Shown: positions 1 to 6,262 of the stretch, piece by piece
How positions within the stretch are numbered: position 1 is the stretch's first letter
Layout of the letters: each line of letters opens with the position of its first letter
DNA from: Ignavibacteria bacterium
Lineage (GTDB): Bacteria > Bacteroidota > Ignavibacteria > Ignavibacteriales > Melioribacteraceae
Assembly (NCBI GenBank): GCA_003233295.1
Contig: QILJ01000498.1
Coordinates: 1-6,598 of the forward strand
Direction: 5' to 3'
DNA: 6,598 nt
The notes under the pieces: model-generated
Databases searched by the model: none
Told to the model about the DNA's origin: nothing
Seen by the model: the letters and a program-made list of their open reading frames with translations, nothing else
Program-made: the position numbers and the translations under genes

Positions 1-577
1 TGAACATTCCAATGTCGCCGATCCTATTGGTAAGAAATGCTTTCATGCTTGCATTTGAAGCAGATTTCTTTTCGTACCAGAATCCGATCAACAGATAAGA
101 TGATAGTCCAACAAGTTCCCAGAAGATGTACATCATTAATATATTATCAGTTAGAACGATACCAAGCATGGAGAATGTAAATATTCCCAAGTATGCAAAA
201 TAGCGGGAGTATCTTTTATCACCTTTCATATATTCAAGTGAGAAAATATGAACTAGAGCGCTTATTAAAGTAACAACAAACAGCATAATTACTGTTAGAT
301 TGTCAATCTTAATACCGAGCTGAATGGATAATGGTCCCATTGAAGGAACGTTTCCAAAGTCGATCCAAGTAAATGTTGAAACGATATTTTTATTGATATA
401 AGATCCCAGTTTTATATAACCCATAAAAATTGAAAGGAATAAAGAAAAGACCATAATGCCCACTTCAAACCAATACAATTTTTTAAATCTTTTACCAAAG
501 ATCAAAACGGTTGTAAAACCGAGTAACGGTAAAAACAAAATAAACAGCGATATAGTTATTAAACTAGATTCTGACAT
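1..577 (-). CDS. nuoL: NADH-quinone oxidoreductase subunit L, 5' part (runs off the window)
   Basis: First 192 codons of the large antiporter-like membrane subunit of complex I, which pumps protons at the far end of the membrane arm. The ATG at 577 lies 2 nt after the nuoK stop and the frame is open to the window edge. The translation starts MSESSLITISLFILFLPLLG and shows hydrophobic segments near residues 5-28, 38-58, 92-113 and 124-145. Residues 87-118 (LGIKIDNLTVIML... to SLEYM) and the FWELVGLSSYLLIGFW block at 152-167 are NuoL/MrpA hallmarks. Glu154 in FWELVG matches the essential TM5 glutamate (E144 in E. coli NuoL). The segment ending NRIGDIGMF is also typical. The family is usually 600-700 residues, so about two thirds lies outside. 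No break is seen in the visible part. Confidence 0.96.
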   Translation of the reverse strand, partial: MSESSLITISLFILFLPLLGFTTVLIFGKRFKKLYWFEVGIMVFSLFLSIFMGYIKLGSYINKNIVSTFTWIDFGNVPSMGPLSIQLGIKIDNLTVIMLFVVTLISALVHIFSLEYMKGDKRYSRYFAYLGIFTFSMLGIVLTDNILMMYIFWELVGLSSYLLIGFWYEKKSASNASMKAFLTNRIGDIGMF

Positions 578-579
578 AA

Positions 580-891
580 TTATTCTTTTAAATTATCAAT
601 TTCATCAACATTAACATGACCGAATGTTTTATAGATATTCAGCACGATAGCCAGTGCAATTGCAGCTTCGGCAGCGGCTAAGATTATAACGAACAAAGCA
701 ATCAGCTGACCATTCAAACCAAAATTGCCGTATCTTGAAAATGCGACAAAGTTAATGTTTGCTGCATTTAAAACAAGCTCAATTCCCATAAGAACAAGGA
801 TGGCATTTTTACGTACCAGAATTGCATAAATCCCAAATGCAAACAGGAACGAACTTACAACTAAATAATGTGTTAATCCAACTTCAAACAA
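580..891 (-). CDS. nuoK: NADH-quinone oxidoreductase subunit K
   Basis: Small membrane subunit of complex I, an Mrp antiporter-like (MnhC-type) protein of three transmembrane helices in the proton-pumping arm. The protein is 103 residues, a normal family length. Helices lie near residues 8-27, 31-52 and 62-86. Glu38 in GIELVLNAANINFVAFS and Glu75 in ILAAAEAAIALAIV match the two membrane carboxylates needed for proton translocation (E36 and E72 in E. coli). The start codon is TTG, not ATG: the first in-frame ATG is codon 35, inside helix 2, so it cannot be the start. An AGAGGA motif 5 nt upstream supports the TTG. The gene lies 15 nt after nuoJ and 2 nt before nuoL, so the three are surely co-transcribed. 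Confidence 0.96.
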   Translation of the reverse strand: MFEVGLTHYLVVSSFLFAFGIYAILVRKNAILVLMGIELVLNAANINFVAFSRYGNFGLNGQLIALFVIILAAAEAAIALAIVLNIYKTFGHVNVDEIDNLKE

Positions 892-896
892 TTTTA

Positions 897-902
897 TCCT
901 CT
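897..902 (-). promoter_or_regulatory. Shine-Dalgarno site for the nuoK TTG start
   Basis: The minus strand reads AGAGGA, 5 nt before the TTG at 891. It lies in the short nuoJ-nuoK gap. It is one of the few clear purine-rich ribosome sites in the window and decides the nuoK start. Most other starts here have no obvious Shine-Dalgarno sequence. Confidence 0.6.
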
Positions 903-906
903 ATTA

Positions 907-1404
907 CTATTTATCATCTCTACGAGCCATTGAAGCAGCTCCTATCATAGCGATCAACAATAGTATTCCTAATAGTTCAAAAATTAAAACGTAATCTGTT
1001 ATTAAAAGTTTTCCAAGATCGTATGTTGTTGTCTGCGGTATCTTGGATACTTCAATCTTCCAGTTTGTTTTCGTCAAAATTGAAACGATGCTTCCTAGAA
1101 GAACACCGACAGCAACAACTGCAGGCAGAACAGCAACTTTTCCTTTTTTAATTTCGATGTGAGTAATATCAGATGTAAGCATAACACCGAATAACAAAAG
1201 AATAAGAATACCGCCAATATAAACCATGATTTGCGTTACCGCAACAAAATCAGCACCAAGCAAAACATACAATCCGCTGATACCAAAAAGCGTTGCTAAT
1301 AGATAGAATGCTGACCTAACAATGTTCCCGGAAGATACCACCATCAACCCGGAAACTATTGTAATAGCTGCAAACAAGTAAAATATGAAATCGTAAATTG
1401 ACAT
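907..1404 (-). CDS. nuoJ: NADH-quinone oxidoreductase subunit J
   Basis: Five-helix membrane subunit of complex I (ND6 homologue) that links the quinone chamber with the antiporter-like pumps. The 165 residues fit the family. Hydrophobic segments lie near residues 5-24, 29-49, 53-76, 90-110 and 136-156. The strongest signature is residues 50-76, with TQIMVYIGGILILLLFGVML, the conserved TM3 that carries the pi-bulge involved in the open/closed transition. The last helix, FELLGILLLIAMIGA, is also typical. It ends in the positive tail MARRDDK. The ATG at 1404 lies 14 nt after the nuoI stop and has no clear ribosome site. Two further stop triplets follow soon after the TAG stop. Confidence 0.96.
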   Translation of the reverse strand: MSIYDFIFYLFAAITIVSGLMVVSSGNIVRSAFYLLATLFGISGLYVLLGADFVAVTQIMVYIGGILILLLFGVMLTSDITHIEIKKGKVAVLPAVVAVGVLLGSIVSILTKTNWKIEVSKIPQTTTYDLGKLLITDYVLIFELLGILLLIAMIGAASMARRDDK

Positions 1405-1418
1405 ATATTATTAAATTA

Positions 1419-2105
1419 TTATTGTTCTTCTGGTTTATTGTTCTCATTTTCAGAAGCAGGGGCATCTTCTTCAGGCTTATCTTCACCGGTGTTATCCCCG
1501 TTCTCTTCTAATTTTTTTGCCTCTTCGGCTTTCTTCGCTTCTTCTTCAGCTTTCTTTTTTGCGTCGGCTTCTGCTTTTGCTTTAGCTGCTTCTAATTTTT
1601 TTGCTTCTTTCTCAGCTTGGAACTTTTCAAAATTTTCTGTTTTCTCTTTAATTTCATCTTCAGTTAAACTGGCAAATTTATAAACTAGATCATTTCGATC
1701 AAATTCAGAAAATTCATAAACATCTGTCATAAATATACAATCTGTAGGGCAGGGGAATACACATAATTGACAGTAACAGCACTTAGCAATATCAATATCA
1801 AATTTAGTTACCCACAAAGCTTTCTTCTTACCCTGGGATGTCAATCCAAGATCATCGGTCGGCAGAGCTTTTACCGTATCGATCTCAATACAATCAACCG
1901 GACAAGCGGTTTCACATTGTTTACACCCAATGCAATCATCCATATTTACAAATAATCTATTACGCGCTCTTTCAACCATCGGAACACGTTCATCGGGATA
2001 TTGGATGGTTACAGCAGGAACAAAAAGATGTTTCCACGTAACTTTCATACCAATAAAAATGGTATATAATCCATCCCAAGTATTTTTCAGATAATTTTTA
2101 ATCAT
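1419..2105 (-). CDS. nuoI: NADH-quinone oxidoreductase subunit I, with a long charged C-terminal tail
   Basis: Peripheral-arm ferredoxin-like subunit that carries two [4Fe-4S] clusters (N6a, N6b) and passes electrons to N2 in NuoB. The protein is 228 residues. Residues 1-45 form the amphipathic N-terminal part (GMKVTWKHLFVPAVTIQYPD). The first cluster motif is C58, C61, C64, C68 (CIGCKQCETACP). The second is C109, C112, C115, C119 (CCYCQLCVFPCP). The conserved core ends near residue 148. After it comes a tail of about 80 residues, very rich in Lys, Glu and Ala (about 155-200), then acidic and Asn/Pro-rich. The tail looks like a charged helix or coiled coil followed by a disordered end, and makes the protein longer than usual family members (about 130-190). 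The ATG at 2105 is 1 nt after the nuoH stop. Confidence 0.95.
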   Translation of the reverse strand: MIKNYLKNTWDGLYTIFIGMKVTWKHLFVPAVTIQYPDERVPMVERARNRLFVNMDDCIGCKQCETACPVDCIEIDTVKALPTDDLGLTSQGKKKALWVTKFDIDIAKCCYCQLCVFPCPTDCIFMTDVYEFSEFDRNDLVYKFASLTEDEIKEKTENFEKFQAEKEAKKLEAAKAKAEADAKKKAEEEAKKAEEAKKLEENGDNTGEDKPEEDAPASENENNKPEEQ

Positions 2106-2106
2106 A

Positions 2107-3174
2107 CTATATCAACAAAATTAAACCAACTATCAATAAATTAAAAAATGCATATGGAATCAGATACTTCCAGCATATTGTCATTAACTGATCCACCCTG
2201 ACCCGCGGCAGTGTCCATCTTAACCACATTTGAACGAATACAAAAAACAATCCCTTTGCAATGAACCAGAAAGTCTGCTCGATTGGAACAAGCCAATCAA
2301 TCCCAAGTAAATGACCGAGATAACCGATTGGCGACTGATATCCGCCAAAGAAAAAAACAACTAAAATTGATGACACCAAGAACATATTAGCAAATTCAGC
2401 AAGGAAGAACATTGCAAACTTAACGCCCGAATATTCGGTACTGAAACCGGCTACTAATTCCGATTCAGATTCGGGTAAGTCAAACGGTGTTCTGTTCGTT
2501 TCAGCAAGTGAACTTATAAATAATATAATAAATGCGATAAGCATGAACGGGATAATCAAAAATTTAGCAATGCCCGTTAATGCTCCGCCGAAAATTCCCC
2601 AATCCCAGATAAAACCGGCTTGCTGAACGCTGATATCATTAAGACTCATCGAACCGTAAACCATTATCATTGTAAGAACAATTAATGCAGTGGGAATTTC
2701 GTAACTCACTATTTGTGCTGCGGAACGTATAGCTCCGTAAAGTGAATATTTATTGTTTGAACCCCAGCCAGCCATTAACAATCCGGCAACAACAAACCCG
2801 GAAACAGCAAGCACAAAGAAAATTCCTACATCAGCGTTCGATCCGATGTAAATTGAAGTAAACGGCAGCATTGCATATGCTAAAAATGTCCCGACAAAAA
2901 CCAAGTAAGGCGCAATGTTGAACAGAGCTTTATCAGTAGCCGAAGCAACAATATCTTCTTTCTGCAATAGCTTAAGGAAATCCGCTAACGTTTGAAGCGA
3001 ACCATGCCATCCAACTCTCATCGGTCCGAGTCTATCCTGCATATGAGCGGATACTTTTCTTTCAAGCCAGACAGCGAACAAAGTAAAAACAACCATGAAA
3101 GCCAATGGGGGAACGGTTCCCAAAACAAAGGCTATGATGTCGCTTCCCGTTATTTCTGAAATGTAATTTTGCAT
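2107..3174 (-). CDS. nuoH: NADH-quinone oxidoreductase subunit H
   Basis: Membrane subunit (ND1 homologue) that forms much of the quinone-binding chamber at the junction of the two arms. It has 355 residues and about eight hydrophobic segments. Hallmarks in order: WLERKVSAHMQDRLGP at 36-51; AGWGSNNKYSLYGAIR at 135-150, then SAAQIVSYE; AETNRTPFDLPESESE at 224-239, then LVAGFSTEYSG, the charged loop that lines the quinone path; and LRWTLPRVRVDQLM at 318-331. No conserved block is missing. The ATG at 3174 follows the TAA of nuoD with no gap, which shows that nuoE, nuoF and nuoG are not between them. The gene ends 1 nt before nuoI. Confidence 0.97.
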   Translation of the reverse strand: MQNYISEITGSDIIAFVLGTVPPLAFMVVFTLFAVWLERKVSAHMQDRLGPMRVGWHGSLQTLADFLKLLQKEDIVASATDKALFNIAPYLVFVGTFLAYAMLPFTSIYIGSNADVGIFFVLAVSGFVVAGLLMAGWGSNNKYSLYGAIRSAAQIVSYEIPTALIVLTMIMVYGSMSLNDISVQQAGFIWDWGIFGGALTGIAKFLIIPFMLIAFIILFISSLAETNRTPFDLPESESELVAGFSTEYSGVKFAMFFLAEFANMFLVSSILVVFFFGGYQSPIGYLGHLLGIDWLVPIEQTFWFIAKGLFFVFVQMWLRWTLPRVRVDQLMTICWKYLIPYAFFNLLIVGLILLI

Positions 3175-4247
3175 TTATCTATCAATTTCTCCTAGTACAA
3201 TATCCAAGCTGCCGAGAATTGCCACAACATCGGCGATCAAATATCCCTTTGCTATTTGTCCCAGCGCTGAAAGCGAAACAAATGAAGGCGCTCTGACTTT
3301 TACTCTAGCTGGGTTAACAGTGCCGTCGCTTATAATAAAATAGCCGAGTTCACCTTTTGGAGCTTCAACTCTGTGGTAAATGTGTCCCTTCGGCGGTTTA
3401 ACTCTTCTGGGAACTGCCGATTTTACATCACCGTCCGGAATTTGATCGATCGCCTGCTCGATGATTCTTAAACTTTGTTCAAGTTCCAGAATTCTTCACC
3501 GACAGTACCAACTAATCCTTCACCAATCGGAATTTCAAAATCAAACCTGTCATATATTGAATAAGAATCGTTTTTTCTAAGATCGAACTTAACACCGCTT
3601 CCCCGGAGATTAGGTCCGGACAATCCGAGATTTATTGCTTCCTTAGACGGACATATACCAATGTTGGCAGTCCTTTCAATAAATATCTTATTATATGTTA
3701 AAAGTTCGTTCAATTCAACAATGGTTGGTCTAAAATAATCAACGAACTCCTTCGTTTTTCTTACAAAGTCAGGATGAATATCGTGTGAAAGTCCGCCAAC
3801 CCACATATAATTATATAATAAACGCGCTCCGCAAGTTTCTTCGAATAATGTTAGAATTTTTTCTCGGTCTCTAAATAAATAAAGAAATGGAGTAAAAGCG
3901 CCGAGATCAAGTCCGTAAGTTCCAAGTGCTACCATGTGAGAAGCAATTCGCTGCAGTTCACCCATTATCACACGGATATATTCAACTCTTTCCGGTACTT
4001 CAATTTCCATCAATTTTTCAATAGCTCCAACATAACCGAAGTTATTATACATGGAAGCGAGGTAATCCATTCTATCCGTATATGGAATTACTTGAGGATA
4101 AGTCATTGCTTCAGCGTGTTTCTCGAAGCATCGATGCAGGTAACCTATATGAGGTTTTACATCATGAACAACTTCACCTTCCAGCACGAGTTCCAATCTC
4201 AGCACTCCATGAGTAGAAGGGTGCTGAGGACCCATGTTCAATACCAT
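3175..4247 (-). pseudogene. nuoD: NADH-quinone oxidoreductase subunit D, broken by an internal deletion and frameshift
   Basis: 49-kDa subunit that shares the quinone site with NuoB and NuoH. Frame one runs 4247-3468 (259 codons): [33 protein letters not shown] (49-kDa signature region), [30 protein letters not shown], and [12 protein letters not shown]. It then loses family likeness (EEFWNLNKV) and stops. The match resumes in another frame from 3495: [57 protein letters not shown], ending in TAA at 3175-3177. Between TVG and RILELEQ the family has a block like DCxDRYxV; here it is absent and the frame is off by one base, so about 25 nt seem deleted. The C-terminal part has 106 codons and no ATG. 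An in-frame TAA sits directly before the ATG at 4247. A sequencing or assembly error is the main alternative. Confidence 0.88.
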
Positions 4248-4260
4248 TTAATTTTTCATT

Positions 4261-4285
4261 TAGATTTCAGATAACAGATTTCAGA
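4261..4285. repeat. Left arm of the inverted repeat of the S23 element
   Basis: On the plus strand this arm contains AGATTTCAGA twice (4262-4271 and 4276-4285). Read in reverse complement it aligns with 4719-4744 with four mismatches and a one-base gap over 26 positions. In the nuo transcript it would be the 3' strand of a stem enclosing the S23 gene. Confidence 0.6.
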
Positions 4286-4292
4286 CTAAAAA

Positions 4293-4646
4293 TTAAATTC
4301 TTAATCCTTTCTTAAATCCGTATATCATCTTTTTAATTTCAATTATTTTAACAGTTAAATTTTCTAATTCTTTCTTATAGATATATTGCAAATCGTATGC
4401 TAAATAAATTTGTGTTTCTAATTAAAAAGCAGAACCATTTGCTATATCTAAAAATCTATTAAAGTCTTTATCACTATTTCTTCCTGCACCTTCAGCAATA
4501 TTTGAAGGAATTGAAACTGCTGCTCTTTGCATTTGTGATACTAAAGCAAATTTTTCTTCAGATGGAAATTCGGCAGTAGCTTTATAGATTTCTATTACCA
4601 GTTCTCTAGCTTTTTGCCAAATTTTCATTTCTCTGAAATTGTGCAT
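4293..4646 (-). pseudogene. S23 / four-helix-bundle protein (23S rRNA intervening-sequence family), with an in-frame stop
   Basis: The frame from ATG 4646 to TAA 4293 is 117 codons, the usual length of the S23 family (TIGR02436/PF05635-type, related to Avd of diversity-generating retroelements). It opens MHNFREMKIWQKARELVIEI, a typical helix 1. Residues 40-53 (RAAVSIPSNIAEGA) are the family hallmark, and FNRFLDIANGSAF follows. Codon 75 is TAA (4422-4424); the same frame continues LETQIYLAYDLQYIYKKELE to GFKKGLRI. Relatives read SAYELET or similar, so the stop is most simply a GAA-to-TAA change. The visible product would be 74 residues lacking helices 3-4. The molecular role of these proteins is not established; the family forms pentameric bundles. 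It sits between nuoC and nuoD and has no part in complex I. Confidence 0.85.
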
Positions 4647-4695
4647 CCCATCTCTATAATTTGATGTCTATCAATATGTAATAAATCTATATGAA

Positions 4696-4724
4696 ATCAG
4701 AATTTTCTCAATCTGAATTCTGAT
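4696..4724. repeat. Short perfect inverted repeat (9-bp arms) in the S23 element
   Basis: ATCAGAATT at 4696-4704 and AATTCTGAT at 4716-4724 are exact reverse complements separated by 11 nt. It partly overlaps the right arm of the element, so the RNA could form either this local hairpin or the long-range stem. No T-run follows it, so it is not a convincing terminator. Confidence 0.5.
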
Positions 4725-4744
4725 ATCTATAAATCTGATATCTA
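4719..4744. repeat. Right arm of the inverted repeat of the S23 element
   Basis: On the plus strand the arm contains TCTGATATCTA-like units twice (4719-4729 and about 4734-4744). It pairs imperfectly with 4261-4285. Its outer end contains the ancestral nuoC stop triplet (TAG on the minus strand, 4742-4744). Confidence 0.6.
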
Positions 4745-4749
4745 ATAGG

Positions 4750-4775
4750 GAATCTTCATCCCGAATCTTCATCCC
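4750..4775. repeat. Perfect 13-bp tandem duplication at the end of nuoC
   Basis: GAATCTTCATCCC occurs at 4750-4762 and again at 4763-4775 with no gap. On the coding strand the unit is GGGATGAAGATTC. With one copy removed, nuoC reads GAC GGG ATG AAG ATT CCC TAT TAG, that is DGMKIPY-stop, a normal-looking NuoC C-terminus. The duplication is therefore a secondary mutation that moved the old stop out of frame. Confidence 0.85.
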
Positions 4776-5274
4776 GTCATAATATTCCGGATTTTCGTAA
4801 TCTTTTCTTAACGGATAACCGTCCCAATCATCGGGCAGTAAAATTCTTCTTAAATCAGGATGATTCAGAAAGATTATCCCATACATGTCATAAGCCTCAC
4901 GCTCATGCCATGTGGATGCTTTCCAAACCGGATCAACAGACTCAACTTCCGGTTTATCCTTATCAGTAATAACTCTTAAACTTTATGATCAATGGTTGTT
5001 GAATGCAGATGATAGTAAACACTGAAAGTTCCGCCTTTAATTGTAACGGTTCCGTCTTCTTCAGTGATCTTTTCACCGTTTGCATCATCAACGCCTGATA
5101 AATTCATCAAACTATCAAATTGTAACTCTTCATTGACTCTTAAAAATTGAGCAATTTTATTTATCGCTAACGGATCAACAATTATAATCGGCTCAACCGG
5201 CAATTCTGAATCAATTTCAACTACAGCATCTTGAAATTCAGCTTTTAATATTTCAAATATTTCTTCGGGACTTT

Positions 5275-5772
5275 TCATGCTGTTTTCTTTTTGGTTCTAA
5301 GTGTTTCGTTCCTAATTTTTTCCTGTAATTTCAGAAGTCCTTCGAGCAATGCTTCTGGTCTTGGAGGACATCCCGGTACATAAACATCTACAGGGATTAT
5401 TCTATCGATACCTTTTAAAACGTGATAGCCATGTTCCCAGTATGGTCCGCCGCTATTTGCGCAGCTTCCCATCGAAATAATATATTTCGGATCGGGCATT
5501 TGTTCGTATAATCTTTTAATTCTGGTTGCCATTTTTAATGTTACCGTTCCCGAAATAATTATAACGTCAACCTGCCTAGGAGTAGGACGCGGCATAACGC
5601 CGAACCGGTCAAAGTCATAATGAGATGCAGACGTAGCCATCATTTCAATTGCACAGCAGGCAAGCCCGAAACTCAACTGCCATAGAGAGGACAACCTAGC
5701 CCAGTTCAACACATCTTCAGCTTTCGCAATAACTATATTACTATCGGCAAATTCTTTATCCAGTAATCCCAT
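5275..5772 (-). CDS. nuoB: NADH-quinone oxidoreductase subunit B
   Basis: Peripheral-arm subunit that holds the terminal [4Fe-4S] cluster N2, the direct electron donor to quinone. It has 165 residues, a normal length. The N2 ligands are visible as the tandem C39-C40 ([13 protein letters not shown]), C104 ([12 protein letters not shown]) and C135 ([16 protein letters not shown]). [20 protein letters not shown] at 57-76 is the conserved quinone-site segment, and [10 protein letters not shown] is typical. The C-terminus is basic (RTKKKTA). It lies 5 nt after nuoA and overlaps nuoC by ATGA, so nuoC translation is probably coupled to it. No lesion is seen, unlike the two genes downstream. Confidence 0.97.
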   Translation of the reverse strand: MGLLDKEFADSNIVIAKAEDVLNWARLSSLWQLSFGLACCAIEMMATSASHYDFDRFGVMPRPTPRQVDVIIISGTVTLKMATRIKRLYEQMPDPKYIISMGSCANSGGPYWEHGYHVLKGIDRIIPVDVYVPGCPPRPEALLEGLLKLQEKIRNETLRTKKKTA

Positions 5773-5777
5773 AAATT

Positions 5778-6206
5778 TTACTCAGCTTTCGGATCTTCTT
5801 TATTTGGTTTTGAAATATCTAGATTAAGGTTCGGTATTATCGGCTTACTTCTGTCCCATTCAAGATCACCTTTTCGCCATTCATATAACATACCGATAAA
5901 TAGAATGGTCAAAAAGATTGCCCCCACTGAGAATCCGTAAAACCCAAAAGCTCTAAAATTGACCGCCCACGGAAAGAGCAGAACAACCTCAACATCAAAA
6001 ATTAAAAAGATAAGTGCAACGACATAGAAACGAATATTGAACTTCTGCCATGATGAACCGATCGGGTTCTCGCCGCATTCATAAGTCATTAACTTTTCCT
6101 TGGTTTTTCTGTTAGGTCTAACCATGTAGGCTGTAACGATTGCGATTCCAACGAATCCAATCCCTACTAGAACGAAGATAAAGATTTTACCAAATTCTGT
6201 AAGCAT
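5778..6206 (-). CDS. nuoA: NADH-quinone oxidoreductase subunit A
   Basis: First gene of the operon, a three-helix membrane subunit (ND3 homologue) near the quinone chamber. It has 142 residues. Helices lie near 8-29, 61-80 and 89-108. The loop motif [10 protein letters not shown] at 41-50, with the conserved Cys, and [20 protein letters not shown] at 56-75, with Asp71 and Glu73, are family hallmarks (D79 and E81 in E. coli). A hydrophilic C-terminal tail of about 25 residues follows LEWDRSKP. The ATG at 6206 has no clear Shine-Dalgarno sequence upstream, common in Bacteroidota-like genomes. A candidate promoter lies about 25-56 nt upstream. Confidence 0.96.
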   Translation of the reverse strand: MLTEFGKIFIFVLVGIGFVGIAIVTAYMVRPNRKTKEKLMTYECGENPIGSSWQKFNIRFYVVALIFLIFDVEVVLLFPWAVNFRAFGFYGFSVGAIFLTILFIGMLYEWRKGDLEWDRSKPIIPNLNLDISKPNKEDPKAE

Positions 6207-6230
6207 ATATACCGTAAAAAAATGATAAGC

Positions 6231-6262
6231 GAAAAATAGTGAATACTTTAAAATAATGTCAA
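6231..6262 (-). promoter_or_regulatory. Candidate promoter of the nuo operon
   Basis: On the minus strand TTGACA (6257-6262) is a perfect sigma70 -35 hexamer. 17 nt later comes CTATTT, a poor -10. The overlapping TATTTTTC (6231-6238) resembles the TAnnTTTG element of Bacteroidota, although the spacing to TTG (21 nt) is longer than the usual 19. It ends about 24 nt before the nuoA ATG. The rest of 6207-6385 is AT-rich with no open frame and no good terminator. Confidence 0.35.

Larger units (their letters stand above)
4261..4744 (-). mobile_element. IVS-like element: S23 gene with terminal inverted repeats, inserted between nuoC and nuoD
   Basis: A unit of about 484 bp that does not belong to the usual nuoC-nuoD junction. 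Its ends are imperfect inverted repeats (4261-4285 and 4719-4744, about 21 of 26 aligned positions equal), and the only gene inside is an S23/four-helix-bundle reading frame. On the transcript, the upstream arm begins in the ancestral TAG stop of nuoC (4742-4744) and the downstream arm ends just before an ATG at 4259 that may be the old nuoD start. The element thus fits exactly in the gap between the two genes. In 23S rRNA genes, members of this family sit in elements whose ends pair and are cut out by RNase III; whether that happens here is inference. No transposase is seen. Confidence 0.55.
4671..5278 (-). pseudogene. nuoC: NADH-quinone oxidoreductase subunit C, frameshifted and with a displaced stop
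   Basis: 30-kDa peripheral-arm subunit that packs on NuoD and NuoI. The ATG at 5278 overlaps the nuoB stop (ATGA). Frame one (5278-4976, 100 codons) gives the normal N-terminal half: FDSLMNLSGVDDANG and FSVYYHLHSTTIDHKV, then TAA. The rest follows at once in another frame from 4982: SLRVITDKDKPEV, then ASTWHEREAYDMYGI, which fits the 30-kDa subunit signature, then DDWDGYPLRKDYENPEYYDG. One missing T near 4979 would join the halves, giving HKVLRV; the family usually has one more residue there, so 4 nt may be missing. The C-terminus is also altered: a 13-bp tandem duplication (4750-4775) shifts the frame past the old stop and adds a spurious tail read from the S23 element. An intact protein would be about 175 residues. 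Confidence 0.87.

Noticed and set aside
1438..1683. Plus-strand open frame rich in Ser, Phe and Ala
   Set aside because: It is the antisense shadow of the Lys/Glu/Ala-rich tail of nuoI; the low complexity keeps the opposite strand open.
1767..2041. Two plus-strand open frames opposite the nuoI core
   Set aside because: They overlap each other and the Fe-S motif region of nuoI, with no family likeness or start signals.
3936..4274. Plus-strand open frame of 112 codons opposite the start of nuoD
   Set aside because: It lies over clearly conserved nuoD sequence and runs into the repeat arm; composition fits an antisense shadow.
3468..4424. A genetic code in which TAA is read as Glu
   Set aside because: Two candidate GAA-to-TAA sites hinted at it, but TAA is the normal end of nuoI, nuoK and nuoD, and the other lesions are indels that recoding would not mend.
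4671..4886. A separate 71-residue gene starting MYGIIFLNHPDL
   Set aside because: It is the C-terminal part of NuoC; the frame extends upstream through the ASTWHEREAYD signature, and the methionine is internal.
4974..4984. The same 11-mer AAAGTTTAAGA occurs at the ends of both broken frames (nuoC at 4974-4984, nuoD at 3466-3476), which looks like a shared programmed frameshift site
   Set aside because: It is not a slippery heptamer (zero-frame AAA GTT TAA cannot re-pair after a -1 slip). In nuoD the correct frame is already in use upstream of the 11-mer (RILELEQ), so the break is elsewhere. Most likely coincidence.
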